Assembly (NCBI RefSeq): GCF_030816485.1
Contig: NZ_JAUSYC010000001.1
Location: 1,984,001 to 2,048,000, forward strand
Direction: 5' to 3'
Source: Arthrobacter sp. B1I2
Lineage (GTDB): Bacteria; Actinomycetota; Actinomycetes; Actinomycetales; Micrococcaceae
Length of the DNA stretch: 64,000 nucleotides
The stretch's first letter is position 1; the number at the start of each line of letters is the position of its first letter. The position numbers and the translations under genes were made by a program. Shown here piece by piece: positions 8,832-19,786 of the stretch. The notes below the pieces were generated by a model, which ran no database searches, had not been told where the DNA came from, and saw only the letters and a program-made list of their open reading frames with translations.

Positions 8832-9188
8832 GTGAAAAAGTGGTATCGGTGGCAGGACTACGTAACGGTCGCCGCCGGTCTCTTCACCGCCATCGCGGTC
8901 CTGTGGACACGGCAGCAGAACATGTCCACCACCTTCATGCTCCTCTTCGGCGGACTCCTGATCATCAGCGGCATCATTAACCTGGCCATGCCCGGAACAC
9001 CGGTCATGGAATACGCCCAGGCTGTCCTTGCCGCCCTCTTGATCCTCTCGCCGTGGCTGGGGTCCTACACGGGCGCGACCGGCGCTGCGTGGACATCGTG
9101 GATTGCAGGGGCAGTGGCGCTGGTGGTAACAGCGGCCGCCATCAAGCCAAGCACCGACGTCCGCCACACCTACCGCGTCTCGCATTAA
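8832..9188 (+). CDS. SPW repeat membrane protein
   Basis: The 118-residue membrane protein starts at GTG 8832 after AAAGGA. It has four hydrophobic segments in two halves, the second half containing ALLILSPWLGSYTG and AAWTSWIAGAVALVV. The SPW tripeptide followed by a Trp-Asn/Ser-Trp-type element is the signature of the SPW repeat family (two TM helices per repeat). The first repeat has lost the exact SPW triplet. The function of this family is unknown. An in-frame extension upstream of 8832 is non-coding in character. A strong terminator hairpin follows at 9201. Confidence 0.8.
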   Translation: MKKWYRWQDYVTVAAGLFTAIAVLWTRQQNMSTTFMLLFGGLLIISGIINLAMPGTPVMEYAQAVLAALLILSPWLGSYTGATGAAWTSWIAGAVALVVTAAAIKPSTDVRHTYRVSH

Positions 9189-9200
9189 CCGGTAAGTCCC

Positions 9201-9244
9201 GCCATGTGTCCCTTGGCCTGCGTCCGCAGGCCAAGGGCCATGGC
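9201..9244 (+). terminator. Strong stem-loop terminator
   Basis: A 13-bp perfect stem, CCCTTGGCCTGCG (9210-9222) against CGCAGGCCAAGGG (9225-9237), is flanked by a further GCCATG/CATGGC pairing. It lies 12 nt after the SPW gene stop and before the phosphoribosyltransferase fusion. There is no long T tract, which is common for high-GC terminators. It probably separates the two genes transcriptionally. Confidence 0.7.
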
Positions 9245-9267
9245 GGCGTTATTAGGACGGGCTTTGG

Positions 9268-10617
9268 GTGACAGGGATGGTTGCCTTTCACAACAGGTCC
9301 GACGCCGGGCGGCGGCTGGGAAAGCGGCTCGCCGGCCTGCGCGGACGGAACGTGGTGGTGCTGGGCCTGCCCCGCGGCGGCGTCCCCGTGGCATTCGAGG
9401 TGGCCAAGGCACTCGAAGCGCCGCTGGACGTGATCGTGGTGCGGAAACTGGGCGTTCCCTTCCAGCCCGAGGTGGCCATGGGAGCCATCGGGGAGGGAAA
9501 CATCCGGGTCCTGGATCCACGGACCATCTCCGTTGCGCGGGTTTCCCAGGAGGACCTGCAGCAGGTTGAACGGCAGGAGCGCGCCCTGCTGGAAAGCAGG
9601 GTGGCGCGGTTCCGCCAGGGGCGCCGGCCTATCGACATCAGCGGACGGACGGTTGTCATTGTGGACGACGGCATCGCCACCGGCTCCACCGCCAGGGTTG
9701 CCTGCCAGGTGGCCCGGCAACTCGGCGCGGCGAAAGTGATCCTTGCGGTTCCTGTTGCCCCTGCCCGCGCCATCGTGGAGCTCAAGGAACCGGACGACGT
9801 TGTCTGCCTGCTCGCGCCCCAGGACTTCCAGGCCGTGGGCTACTACTACCACGACTTCTCGCCCACCGAGGACAGCGAGGTGGTGCAGCTGTTGGACGCC
9901 GCCGCGAGCCCACTGCACCAAGGTGGCGACGGAGGAGAAAACGGCAGCCTAGAAGAGGACGTCGATATCCCGGCTGGAGGGGTGCAGCTGCGCGGAAGCC
10001 TCTACCTGCCGGCCAGGTGCGACGGGACGGTCCTTTTCGCCCACGGCAGCGGCAGCAGCCGGCACAGCACCCGCAACCGTTTTGTGGCCTCGGTCCTGCA
10101 CGGGGCGGGCCTGGGGACCATGCTCCTGGACCTGCTCACGCCGGAGGAGGAAGTCAACCGTGCCAACGTGTTCGATATAGGCCTGCTGGCCCAGCGGCTT
10201 TCCTACGCAACCCATTGGCTGGAAGCGCGGCATGACGGTTCCATGGGCAGGGTGGGCTACTTCGGGGCGAGCACCGGAGCGGGCGCGGCGCTGTGGGCCG
10301 CGGCCGAGCCCGGCGCGCAGGTTGCCGCCGTCGTATCCCGGGGCGGCCGGCCGGACCTGGCCGGCCCGCGGCTGGCCGCCGTGAAGGCACCCACCCTCCT
10401 GATCGTGGGCGGCGCCGATACCCAGGTGCTGGCCCTCAACCGCCAGGCCATGGCACGGATGCAGGCCCCCACCCGGCTGGAGATCGTTCCGAGGGCCACC
10501 CACCTCTTTGAGGAACCCGGAACCCTGGCCATGGCCGCCACCCTGGCCGCCGACTGGTTCCGGCACTACCTCCTGCCGTCACCGGTGGGGCGGTCCTTGC
10601 CGGAGGCCAGGGAATGA
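9268..10617 (+). CDS. Phosphoribosyltransferase and alpha/beta-hydrolase fusion protein
   Basis: The 449-residue protein has two enzymes in one chain. Residues about 1-215 are a type I phosphoribosyltransferase with the PRPP-binding loop [18 protein letters not shown] and an early [10 protein letters not shown]. Residues about 230-440 are a dienelactone-hydrolase-like alpha/beta hydrolase with nucleophile [11 protein letters not shown], acid in GGADTQ and histidine in [10 protein letters not shown]. Fusions of this type occur in other bacteria, often with stress genes, but their reaction is unknown. The start is GTG 9268 or ATG 9277. It stands alone between a terminator and the acetate-CoA ligase gene. 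Confidence 0.87.
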   Translation: MTGMVAFHNRSDAGRRLGKRLAGLRGRNVVVLGLPRGGVPVAFEVAKALEAPLDVIVVRKLGVPFQPEVAMGAIGEGNIRVLDPRTISVARVSQEDLQQVERQERALLESRVARFRQGRRPIDISGRTVVIVDDGIATGSTARVACQVARQLGAAKVILAVPVAPARAIVELKEPDDVVCLLAPQDFQAVGYYYHDFSPTEDSEVVQLLDAAASPLHQGGDGGENGSLEEDVDIPAGGVQLRGSLYLPARCDGTVLFAHGSGSSRHSTRNRFVASVLHGAGLGTMLLDLLTPEEEVNRANVFDIGLLAQRLSYATHWLEARHDGSMGRVGYFGASTGAGAALWAAAEPGAQVAAVVSRGGRPDLAGPRLAAVKAPTLLIVGGADTQVLALNRQAMARMQAPTRLEIVPRATHLFEEPGTLAMAATLAADWFRHYLLPSPVGRSLPEARE

Positions 10618-10717
10618 ACCGGGGAAACACCGGCGGGTCCCCAGACCCGCGACACCCGCACCGCCAGAGGACATTCCAGCCCACTACCAAAGGACCATGA
10701 TGGACCAGAGGAGCACC

Positions 10718-12555
<1,838 letters not shown>

Positions 12556-12559
<4 letters not shown>

Positions 12560-13620
12560 GCAGCCTCCGGAACCAGGGCATACCCGACGCGGAGCACGCA
12601 CTGCACCTCCTGCGGCAGATGCTGCGGGTCCGCCGGCTCGAGGAAAAGTGCATCGAGCTCTACAGCGCCGCCAAGATCCGTGGATTCCTGCACGTCTACA
12701 TCGGCGAGGAGGCCGTGGCCGCCGGGGTGATGGAAACCCTGGCGCCGGATGACGCGGTGGTGGCCACCTACCGGGAACACGGCCATGCCCTCCTGCGCGG
12801 CGTCTCCGCAGGGGCCATCCTGGCCGAGATGTACGGCCACGCCGAGGGCTGTTGCCGGGGCCGCGGCGGTTCCATGCATCTCTTCGACGCGGCCACCCGC
12901 TTCTACGGCGGAAACGCGATCGTGGCAGGCGGGCTGCCGCTCGCCGTCGGCCTGGCGCTCGCGGACCGGATGGCAGGGCGCCAGCGGGTGACCGTCTGCT
13001 TCTTCGGCGAAGGCGCGGTGGCCGAAGGCGAGTTCCACGAAAGCATGAACCTGGCCGCGCTGTGGCAGCTGCCCGTGCTCTTCTGCTGCGAAAACAACCT
13101 CTACGCCATGGGAACCGCGCTGGGCCGCTCCGAATCGCAGCCGGACATTGCCCTCAAGGCCGCCGGCTACGAGATCTCCGCGTGGGCCGTGGACGGCATG
13201 GACGTGCTCGCCGTGGAGGAGGCAGCCCGGCGCGCCGTGGACGCCGTGCGGTCCGGCGGCGGACCGCACTTCCTGGAGCTGCGCACCTACCGGTTCCGTG
13301 CCCACTCCATGTTCGATCCCGAACTGTACCGGGAGAAATCCGAGGTGGTCCGGTGGATGGAGCGGGACCCCATCAGCCTGCTGCAGGGCGTCATGCAGGC
13401 GGCGGGCGAGCTGCCGGCGGAGGAGTGGGACAGGCTCAAGGCGGACGTGGACTCGGAAATCAGCACCGCCGTCGGATTCGCCGAGAACGGCACGCCGGAA
13501 CCGGTGTCCGAACTGACCCGCTTCGTCTACAGCGACCGGCCAGATGACGGTGGCTACACGGGCGCTGGCGGCACGCCGGAGCCGGATACGACAGCAGGGA
13601 AAGGCGGGGCCGCAGGATGA
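12556..13620 (+). CDS. Thiamine-dependent 2-oxoacid dehydrogenase E1 alpha subunit
   Basis: The 354-residue protein is the E1-alpha subunit of a pyruvate or acetoin dehydrogenase-type complex. It has the thiamine diphosphate motif [26 protein letters not shown] ending in CENN (about 155-185), the catalytic-loop histidine in [11 protein letters not shown], and [11 protein letters not shown]. It pairs with the E1-beta encoded next and decarboxylates the 2-oxoacid, transferring the acyl group to lipoyl-E2. Starts and stops of the neighbours overlap by 4 nt on both sides. The exact substrate (pyruvate, acetoin or a branched 2-oxoacid) is not decided by sequence. Confidence 0.88.
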
Positions 13621-14621
13621 AAACCACCTACCGGGAAGCCATGCGTGCGGGCCTCCGCGATGCAATGCAGCGCGACGAACGGGTGTTCCTCATGGGCGAG
13701 GACGTGGGTCGGTACGGCGGCAGCTTCGCCGTCAGCCTGGGCCTGCTGGAGGAATTCGGGCCGGAGCGGATCCGCGATACGCCGCTGTCCGAATCCGGGT
13801 TCGTTGGCGCGGGGATCGGGGCGGCGCTGGGCGGGATGCGGCCCGTCGTGGAGATCATGACCGTCAACTTCAGCTTGCTGGCGCTGGACCAGATCATCAA
13901 CAACGCCGCCACCCTCCTGCACATGTCGGGCGGCCAGTTCAACGTGCCCATCGTCATCCGGATGACCACCGGTGCGGGCAGGCAGCTTGGCGCGCAGCAT
14001 TCGCACAGCCTGGAGGGCTGGTACGCCCACATCCCCGGCCTGCGCATCCTTGCCCCCGCCACCCTGGCCGATGCCCGCGGCATGCTCTGGACGGCGCTCC
14101 AGGACCCGGACCCGGTGCTGATTTTCGAGCACGGCTCCCTGTACAACATGGCCGGGGAGCTCGACGACGACGCCGGCGCCGTGGACATCGACAAGGCAGC
14201 GGTCCGGCGGCAGGCGGACGGCCAGGGGCACCGAAACGGGGACACCCTGACCCTCATCACGTACGGCGGCACCCTGCCCATGGTGCTGGACGCCGCGGAC
14301 CAGCTGGCCGGGGAGGGCATCGACACGGACGTGATCGACCTTCGCACCCTCCGCCCGCTGGACGCACACACGGTCCTGGACAGCGTGGCCAGGACGCACC
14401 GGGCGGTGGTGGTGGACGAGGGCTGGCGCAGCGGCAGCATCTCCGCCGAGATCTCGGCCAGAATCTGTGAGCAGGCCTTCTTCGATCTCGACGCCCCCGT
14501 GGAACGGGTGTGCAGCCTGGAGGTCCCCATCCCGTACGCCAAGCACCTGGAGGAGGCCGCGCTGCCGTCGGTGGAGCGGGTCATGGCCGCCGCGCGAAGG
14601 GCTGTGGGGGCCGATGGCTGA
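13617..14621 (+). CDS. 2-oxoacid dehydrogenase E1 beta subunit
   Basis: The 334-residue E1-beta subunit has N-terminal [45 protein letters not shown] follows, then the phosphate-contact region [24 protein letters not shown]. The transketolase C-terminal domain begins around residue 200 ([19 protein letters not shown]) and contains DLRTLRPLD. It forms the alpha2beta2 heterotetramer with the preceding gene product. ATG 13617 overlaps the E1-alpha stop by 4 nt, and the E2 start lies 8 nt inside its 3' end. All three would be made in fixed ratio. Confidence 0.9.
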   Translation: MKTTYREAMRAGLRDAMQRDERVFLMGEDVGRYGGSFAVSLGLLEEFGPERIRDTPLSESGFVGAGIGAALGGMRPVVEIMTVNFSLLALDQIINNAATLLHMSGGQFNVPIVIRMTTGAGRQLGAQHSHSLEGWYAHIPGLRILAPATLADARGMLWTALQDPDPVLIFEHGSLYNMAGELDDDAGAVDIDKAAVRRQADGQGHRNGDTLTLITYGGTLPMVLDAADQLAGEGIDTDVIDLRTLRPLDAHTVLDSVARTHRAVVVDEGWRSGSISAEISARICEQAFFDLDAPVERVCSLEVPIPYAKHLEEAALPSVERVMAAARRAVGADG

Positions 14622-16053
14622 GTTCCGGATGCCGTCCCTGGGCGCGGACATGGAGCACGGCAAGGTGGTGGAGTGGCTGGTCAAGCCGGGGGACTACGTC
14701 CACAAGGGCGACCTGGTGGCGGCCGTGGACACGGACAAGACCGTCATGGACATCGAGTCGTTCCAGGAAGGCGTGGTGGCCGAGTTCCTGGTTGACATCG
14801 GCGACACCGTGCAGGTGGGCACGCCCATCGCCCGGATCACTGCCACGCCCGCAGAGCTCCCGCCCTCCCCACCCCCGCCCACTTCCGGCGCGGCTTCCAC
14901 CCACGCGCGGTCACCTGTGACGCCCCCTGAGCCAACGCCCGCCCACCCCGTCCCGCCGCCCGTCCGCCACCTGGCGCACACACTGGGGGTCGACGTCGGA
15001 CGCATCAGTGGCAGCGGCACGAACGGCGAGGTGACCAGGGACGACGTCGAACGCGCCGCAGCAGCGTCCGCCGCCGACGCCGGGCCCGCCCGGGCAGCGG
15101 CAACGGAAGTCCCGCCGGAACCCGCGGAGGGCGCGGGCCGCCGGGTGCGGTCGTCACCGCTGGCCCGGCGGCTCGCTGCAGAGCTTGGCGTCGACCTGCC
15201 CGGCATTGCGGGGACGGGCCCTGGCGGCGCCGTGACGGAGGAGGACGTCCTGGCCGCTGTCCCGCCCCGGGGACCCCGGGCGGAGACGACGGCGGAAGCA
15301 CCGCCGTCGGCAGCCCAACCGCCGGAACCGCCGCACGAAGCCGTTGAGGAGGCACCTAGGCAGAAACGGCCGACGGCGGCCGGCACCAAGGCGGAAAGCC
15401 TGCGGCAGGCGGTTGGCGCGCTGATGTCCCGCTCCAAGAAGGAGATCCCGCACTATTACCTGTCCACCACCCTGGACCTGGCGGCGGCCATGGCGTGGAT
15501 GCAGGCGGCGAACCAGCAGCGGCCGGTCTCGGCGCGGCTGGTGCCGTCCGCGCTGCTGCTGAAGGCGACCGCGCTCGCGGCGAAGGAGGTGCCGGACATG
15601 AACGGTTTCTTCACCAAAGGCGCGTTCCATCCCAGCAGTGAGGTGCACCTGGGTGTGGCGGTGGCCCTGCGGCACGGCGGGCTGGTGGCACCCGCCCTGC
15701 ACGACGCCGACACACTCAGCCTGGATGACCTCATGGTCCAGCTGCGCGACCTGGTCAGCCGCGCCCGCGCCGGCCGGCTGCAGCGCGCCGAGATGGCCGA
15801 TCCCACCATCACCGTCACCAACCTGGGCGATCTCGGCGTCGAAAGCGTGTACGGGGTGATTTACCCGCCGCAGGTGGCCATGGTGGGGTTCGGCAAGGTC
15901 CTGGAGCAGCCGTGGGCACACAACGGGATGCTGGGAATCCGGCACGCCGCCACCGCCACGTTGTCCGCGGACCACCGGGTGAGTGACGGGCTGCGCGGCG
16001 GGCGTTTCCTGGCGCGCATTGACGAACTGCTGCAGAAACCGGAGGAGCTGTGA
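14614..16053 (+). CDS. Dihydrolipoamide acyltransferase (E2) with two subunit-binding domains
   Basis: The 479-residue E2 starts at ATG 14614. Residues 1-80 are a lipoyl domain with the lipoylated lysine in DTDKTVMD (K42). After Pro-rich linkers there are two peripheral-subunit-binding domains, about 113-150 ([20 protein letters not shown]) and about 180-215 ([20 protein letters not shown]). The C-terminal acyltransferase domain ends with the active-site DHRVSDG. Most E2 chains have one such binding domain, so the duplication is unusual. No E3 gene is in the window, so E3 must be supplied elsewhere. Its stop overlaps the acyl carrier protein start by 4 nt. Confidence 0.9.
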   Translation: MAEFRMPSLGADMEHGKVVEWLVKPGDYVHKGDLVAAVDTDKTVMDIESFQEGVVAEFLVDIGDTVQVGTPIARITATPAELPPSPPPPTSGAASTHARSPVTPPEPTPAHPVPPPVRHLAHTLGVDVGRISGSGTNGEVTRDDVERAAAASAADAGPARAAATEVPPEPAEGAGRRVRSSPLARRLAAELGVDLPGIAGTGPGGAVTEEDVLAAVPPRGPRAETTAEAPPSAAQPPEPPHEAVEEAPRQKRPTAAGTKAESLRQAVGALMSRSKKEIPHYYLSTTLDLAAAMAWMQAANQQRPVSARLVPSALLLKATALAAKEVPDMNGFFTKGAFHPSSEVHLGVAVALRHGGLVAPALHDADTLSLDDLMVQLRDLVSRARAGRLQRAEMADPTITVTNLGDLGVESVYGVIYPPQVAMVGFGKVLEQPWAHNGMLGIRHAATATLSADHRVSDGLRGGRFLARIDELLQKPEEL

Positions 16054-16292
16054 ACCAACAGGACGCGCGACAGGCAGTGGAGACGGCGATCGGGAAGGTG
16101 GCGCCCGACGTCGAACCTGGAGACCTGGAAGGCGGCGCGAGGCTGCGCCAGGACCTGGAGCTGGACTCGCTGGATTTCCTTCACGTGGTGGAGGTCATTG
16201 CAGAGTCCACGGGCGTGGATATCCCGGAGGCCGACTACCCGGCGGTGGCAACCGTGGACGGGCTGGTCAACTACCTTGCCGCGCGTGGCTGA
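16050..16292 (+). CDS. Stand-alone acyl carrier protein
   Basis: The 80-residue acidic helical protein has the phosphopantetheine attachment motif ELDSLDFLHVVE (Ser 40) and a typical helix IV region IPEADYPAVATVDGLVNYL. The carrier would hold acyl groups on a 4'-phosphopantetheine arm. Its start overlaps the E2 stop by 4 nt, so it is made with the dehydrogenase complex. Fatty-acid synthase ACP genes normally sit in fab clusters, so this is a dedicated carrier. It could donate octanoyl groups for E2 lipoylation or receive the acyl product; neither is shown. Confidence 0.87.
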   Translation: MNQQDARQAVETAIGKVAPDVEPGDLEGGARLRQDLELDSLDFLHVVEVIAESTGVDIPEADYPAVATVDGLVNYLAARG

Positions 16293-16316
16293 AGCGGCTG
16301 CATGCACGGCCTGGAA

Positions 16317-17606
16317 TCAGAACATGTAGTAGCGGAAATACAGGTAGGGCATGCAGATCCCAATGGTGACCGCGGTGACAACCAACCCGTACTTGGTGAA
16401 CGTCCAGAAGGAAATCGGGTGGTCGTACCGTTTCGCTATGCCAATGACCACCACGTTGGCGCTGGCGCCTACAGCGGTGGCGTTGCCGCCCAGGTCCGCG
16501 CCCAGTGCCAGGGCCCACCAAAGGGGCCTGGCCGGATCGCCACCTGCCTCCACCAGGCTTTGTGTGATGGGGGCCAGCGTGGCCACATAGGGAATGTTGT
16601 CAATGATGCCCGACACCACCGCTGAACCTCCCAGCAACGCCAGGGCGGCCACATCGTACTGCTCCCCGATCAGGCCTGCCATGGACTCACCCACAGCCTC
16701 GACCACCCCCAGGTTGACCAGCGAACCCACCATGATGAACAGGCCGGCGAAGAACAACAGCGTTTCCCATTCGACGTCGGCGAACACCTTTCGCGGCTCA
16801 AGGCGGGCCAGCAGGACCAACAAACCCGCTCCCAGCATCGCCACCACGGATGGTGCCAGGCCCAGCAGCGGGCGGGCAACAAAGCCGGCAAGCACCAGTC
16901 CCACCACCAGCAGCGACTTGATCAGCAACGGCTTTTCGCCCAGGGCCTCCTTTTCATTCAGCGCCATGACGCGTGCGGCCCGGTCCGGGTGGAAACGGAA
17001 CGCCGAGCGGAACATGACCCGGCACAGCCCGATGAAAACCACCAGGAGGACCGCGACTATCGGCGCGAGGTTGATGATGAAATCGTTGAAGGTCAGGGCG
17101 CCGCGGCTGGCGATGATGATGTTTGGCGGGTCGCCGATGAGGGTGGATGTGCCGCCAATGTTGCTTGCCATCACTTCCGCGATCAGGAAGGGGACCGGCG
17201 GCGCCGCGAGCCGCTCGCAGACCAGGAGCGTGACCGGGGCGGTTAATAGGACGGTGGTTACGTTGTCCAGGAACGCCGAGAGCACGGCGGTGATCACTAC
17301 CAGGATCACCATGATCCGGAACGGATAGCCCCGGGCCTTTTTCGCTGCCCAGATGGCGAGGAACTCGAAGAGGCCGGTCTGCCGGATGATGCCCACGATC
17401 ATCATCATGGCCAGCAGAAGGAAGATGACATTCCAGTCGATCCCGCTCTCGGGGGAAAAGAACATCCCAGCGTCGTTCGTGGCGCCGATCAGGACCATCG
17501 CGGCGGCTCCGCCCAGGGCCGTGGTCAGCCGCGGAATCTTTTCAGTGGCGATGAGTACGTAGGCTGCCACGAAGATGGCGAGCGCAAGGACCACCTGGAC
17601 GGTCAC
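16317..17606 (-). CDS. ArsB/NhaD-like ion transporter (IT superfamily permease)
   Basis: The 429-residue membrane protein has about 11 hydrophobic segments. Family marks are MMMIVGIIRQTGLFEFLAIW, SAFLDNVTTVLL (the DN motif in the first hairpin) and NIGGTSTLIGDPPNIIIAS. The second-half counterparts are SGIIDNIPYVATLAPI and GADLGGNATAVGASANVV. This layout is that of ArsB, NhaD and CitM-like permeases. The ion is not decided; no ars genes are adjacent, so Na+/H+ exchange or anion transport is as likely as arsenite. It starts at GTG 17606, overlapping the upstream CBS gene by 4 nt. Confidence 0.85.
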   Translation of the reverse strand: MTVQVVLALAIFVAAYVLIATEKIPRLTTALGGAAAMVLIGATNDAGMFFSPESGIDWNVIFLLLAMMMIVGIIRQTGLFEFLAIWAAKKARGYPFRIMVILVVITAVLSAFLDNVTTVLLTAPVTLLVCERLAAPPVPFLIAEVMASNIGGTSTLIGDPPNIIIASRGALTFNDFIINLAPIVAVLLVVFIGLCRVMFRSAFRFHPDRAARVMALNEKEALGEKPLLIKSLLVVGLVLAGFVARPLLGLAPSVVAMLGAGLLVLLARLEPRKVFADVEWETLLFFAGLFIMVGSLVNLGVVEAVGESMAGLIGEQYDVAALALLGGSAVVSGIIDNIPYVATLAPITQSLVEAGGDPARPLWWALALGADLGGNATAVGASANVVVIGIAKRYDHPISFWTFTKYGLVVTAVTIGICMPYLYFRYYMF

Positions 17607-18091
17607 TGCCCTGCAACTCCGGACCCGGCACCGCCGGCAGTGGCCAGGACGGCGTTGATGACGGCGGGAAGCGTGATGAACATCGGCGCGTCCGGGGGCG
17701 AATCACGGATGAGCGCAATCTGGGTCCTGGCGTCCACCATGCGTGCCGCGATCTCCACCAGGGTGGCGTCGGACTCGACGGAAAGGATCTTGTGGATGGC
17801 CACCCCCTCATCGTCAAGCATTTCGCCAACGCTCCGGTCCGAAATGTGCTCCCACACCTCACCGGCCGCGTCCTCGTCGAAGACGGCTGCCAGCGAGACG
17901 TCATCGAGAAGGTATCCCGGGATCATGAGCCGCAGCACATCCACCGCGGAAACGATCGCCGTGGGTATGCCGCGCCTGTTCGCTATGACAAGCCCCACCA
18001 GTCCGCTGTCCGCAATCAAACGGCCGGCCTCCACCGCTGTGGTTTCGCGGCGGACCACTGGCAGGGAAACTTGCAGGTCCACGGCACGCAC
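17603..18091 (-). CDS. CBS-domain pair protein
   Basis: The 162-residue cytosolic protein starts at GTG 18091, 5 nt after AAGGAG. It carries a tandem CBS-like pair: LPVVRRETTAVEAGRLIADSGLVGLVI and IVSAVDVLRLMIP in the first half, KILSVESDATLVEIAARMVDARTQIALI in the second. CBS pairs bind adenine nucleotides and gate transporters or enzymes. The stop overlaps the start of the ArsB/NhaD-like permease by 4 nt (GTGA), so this is probably its regulatory subunit. That pairing is inferred from coupling. A long in-frame extension upstream (to 18148) lacks a ribosome site and is not used here. Confidence 0.78.
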   Translation of the reverse strand: MRAVDLQVSLPVVRRETTAVEAGRLIADSGLVGLVIANRRGIPTAIVSAVDVLRLMIPGYLLDDVSLAAVFDEDAAGEVWEHISDRSVGEMLDDEGVAIHKILSVESDATLVEIAARMVDARTQIALIRDSPPDAPMFITLPAVINAVLATAGGAGSGVAGQ

Positions 18092-18367
18092 GGCAACTCC
18101 TTGGAACTCGCGAGGGACAAACGAAAGTAAACCCGGGACCCCATCCAACCACTACTTGGCGATGCTGCGAAGGATCTGGCGGGCCACCTGCGAATGGATG
18201 CCCGTCTGCGCCGTGAGGAGGTCTGCGGCGAGCACTTTTCCGGGGGAACCGGCGACGGCGGCGCGGGCACCGCCGTCGCCGTCGCCGTCATGCGGGAGAC
18301 CCGGGTGCCAGACGGCACACGCACGCGGCCCGCCGGGACGTCATCAAGGGCTGCCAGGGCCACCCGC

Positions 18368-19786
18368 TCAGCCCCGCCCTGTGGGCCTGGCTGCATGAAG
18401 CCCTTGCGGCTTCCCGGCCCGGACCCACATCCAGTAGAAGATCCCCGCCACCACCAAAGAGGCTGCGACGCTGAACAATGGAAGTCCGCGCAGGAGATTC
18501 ACGACGAGCGTGAACGCGACGATCAGGACACCGGCACAGTTCATGAGCAGATACCCGCGGCGGCCCTCACGTTTCGAAAAGACCGCCATCGATGCGAGGC
18601 CCGCGAGGAAGCTCAGGAAGACCGCAACCGCGTAAAACAACACCAGCGTCTGCTCGTTTCCGCCCGCGGCTGCGGCCAGGACCACCGCGAGGACCGCGAA
18701 CAGCAGTGTGCCCCAATAAGGGGAGTGGCGTGAATTCGTCAGCCCGAGCACTGCGGGAAGAGCACCGACGTCATCCTCCGTCCCGTCCCCTTTCCGGGCC
18801 AGGGCTTTCAAGAGCCCCGGGCCGGCCTGGAACGAGGAGGACGCGGCGGAGAGCAACAGCAGTCCAGTCACCAGCTGGAAGACGGCGAACATCGCGGGCG
18901 GGGAGGAGCGCCGGGCCAGCTCCGCGATCATTGTGGTCTCGCCCTCCGGAAGCCCTATTCGCAGGTTTGCCACCTCGGCCGCCAGACCCATCGTCAGGAC
19001 CCCCACAATGCCAAGCATCATCCACAGGGTCAGCTTGCCGAAGCGGCGCCGCCCGTCGTCGTCCAGCTCGTCGAGCTCCGCGATCGCCGTGGACGGCGCC
19101 TCCACACCGGTGGCGAGGGCCATCGCCACCGGGAAGGCAAGCACTACCGGCACGATGCCCGCCGGCCCGCCGCCGGCTGCCCCGCCACCGGCCCCCGCAG
19201 CCGGTCCCGGGCCGTCAGGAGCTGCAAAAAGACCAAACGTCAGGACCATGATGGCGGACGCAACGAACGCCAGGGTCAGACCAGCGAAAACCAGCCGGCC
19301 CAGGTGCCCGAGCAAGGTCACGCAGGCCACCAGGCAGACGAGTCCGACGGCGATCAGGGTGCGCCACGGTGCCAGGAAAGGGAAGAGCGCGATCGCAGCA
19401 GAGGCCGAGGCGGCGACGCTGATGGCGATGGTGAGGGTGAAGTCCACCACCAGTGCCCCCACCGGCAGGAACGCCCACCCCTCTCCGAAGGCTTCGGCGG
19501 TGGCCGCAGGCGCGCCGCCGCCCCTGGGATACCGCGCGACGATTTGCCGGTAATTCAGGACAACCAGGGCGATGATCCCCACCACCAGGCCCATGGTGGC
19601 GAGCAGCAAACCCAAGTCGTTGTTCAGGGCCCGCGCCGCTGCCTCCACTGCGTAGGCAACCGAGGACACCGGATCCGCCATCACCGCGAAGGCGAACCCC
19701 ACCAGAAGAACAGCCCGCGACCGCACCGCCCGCGGGCTTCCGTTCCTGCCCCCGGCCACGGGCGGGCGCCCCACCCTTTCATGCAT
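18368..19786 (-). CDS. APC-superfamily amino acid permease
   Basis: The 472-residue membrane protein has 11-12 hydrophobic segments and the APC hallmark early helix GFAFAVMADPVSSVAYAVEAA. A loop after helix 5 is unusually rich in Gly/Ala/Pro (GPGPAAGAGGGAAGGGPAG). Its substrate is unknown; amino acids or potassium are possible because it lies among cation transporters. It begins 8 nt inside the 3' end of the CPA antiporter gene, so the pair is co-translated. The region downstream, 18092-18367, shows only fragments of coding sequence in two frames and may be a decayed gene. Confidence 0.83.
   Translation of the reverse strand: MHERVGRPPVAGGRNGSPRAVRSRAVLLVGFAFAVMADPVSSVAYAVEAAARALNNDLGLLLATMGLVVGIIALVVLNYRQIVARYPRGGGAPAATAEAFGEGWAFLPVGALVVDFTLTIAISVAASASAAIALFPFLAPWRTLIAVGLVCLVACVTLLGHLGRLVFAGLTLAFVASAIMVLTFGLFAAPDGPGPAAGAGGGAAGGGPAGIVPVVLAFPVAMALATGVEAPSTAIAELDELDDDGRRRFGKLTLWMMLGIVGVLTMGLAAEVANLRIGLPEGETTMIAELARRSSPPAMFAVFQLVTGLLLLSAASSSFQAGPGLLKALARKGDGTEDDVGALPAVLGLTNSRHSPYWGTLLFAVLAVVLAAAAGGNEQTLVLFYAVAVFLSFLAGLASMAVFSKREGRRGYLLMNCAGVLIVAFTLVVNLLRGLPLFSVAASLVVAGIFYWMWVRAGKPQGLHAARPTGRG

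Noticed and set aside
18152..18396. Possible gene on the minus strand between the CBS protein and the APC permease
   Set aside because: Coding-like stretches appear in two different frames (AERVALAALDDVPAGRVRV and KVLAADLLTAQTGIHSQVARQILRSIAK) with no start for the second. It may be a decayed gene, but a name or boundaries cannot be supported.
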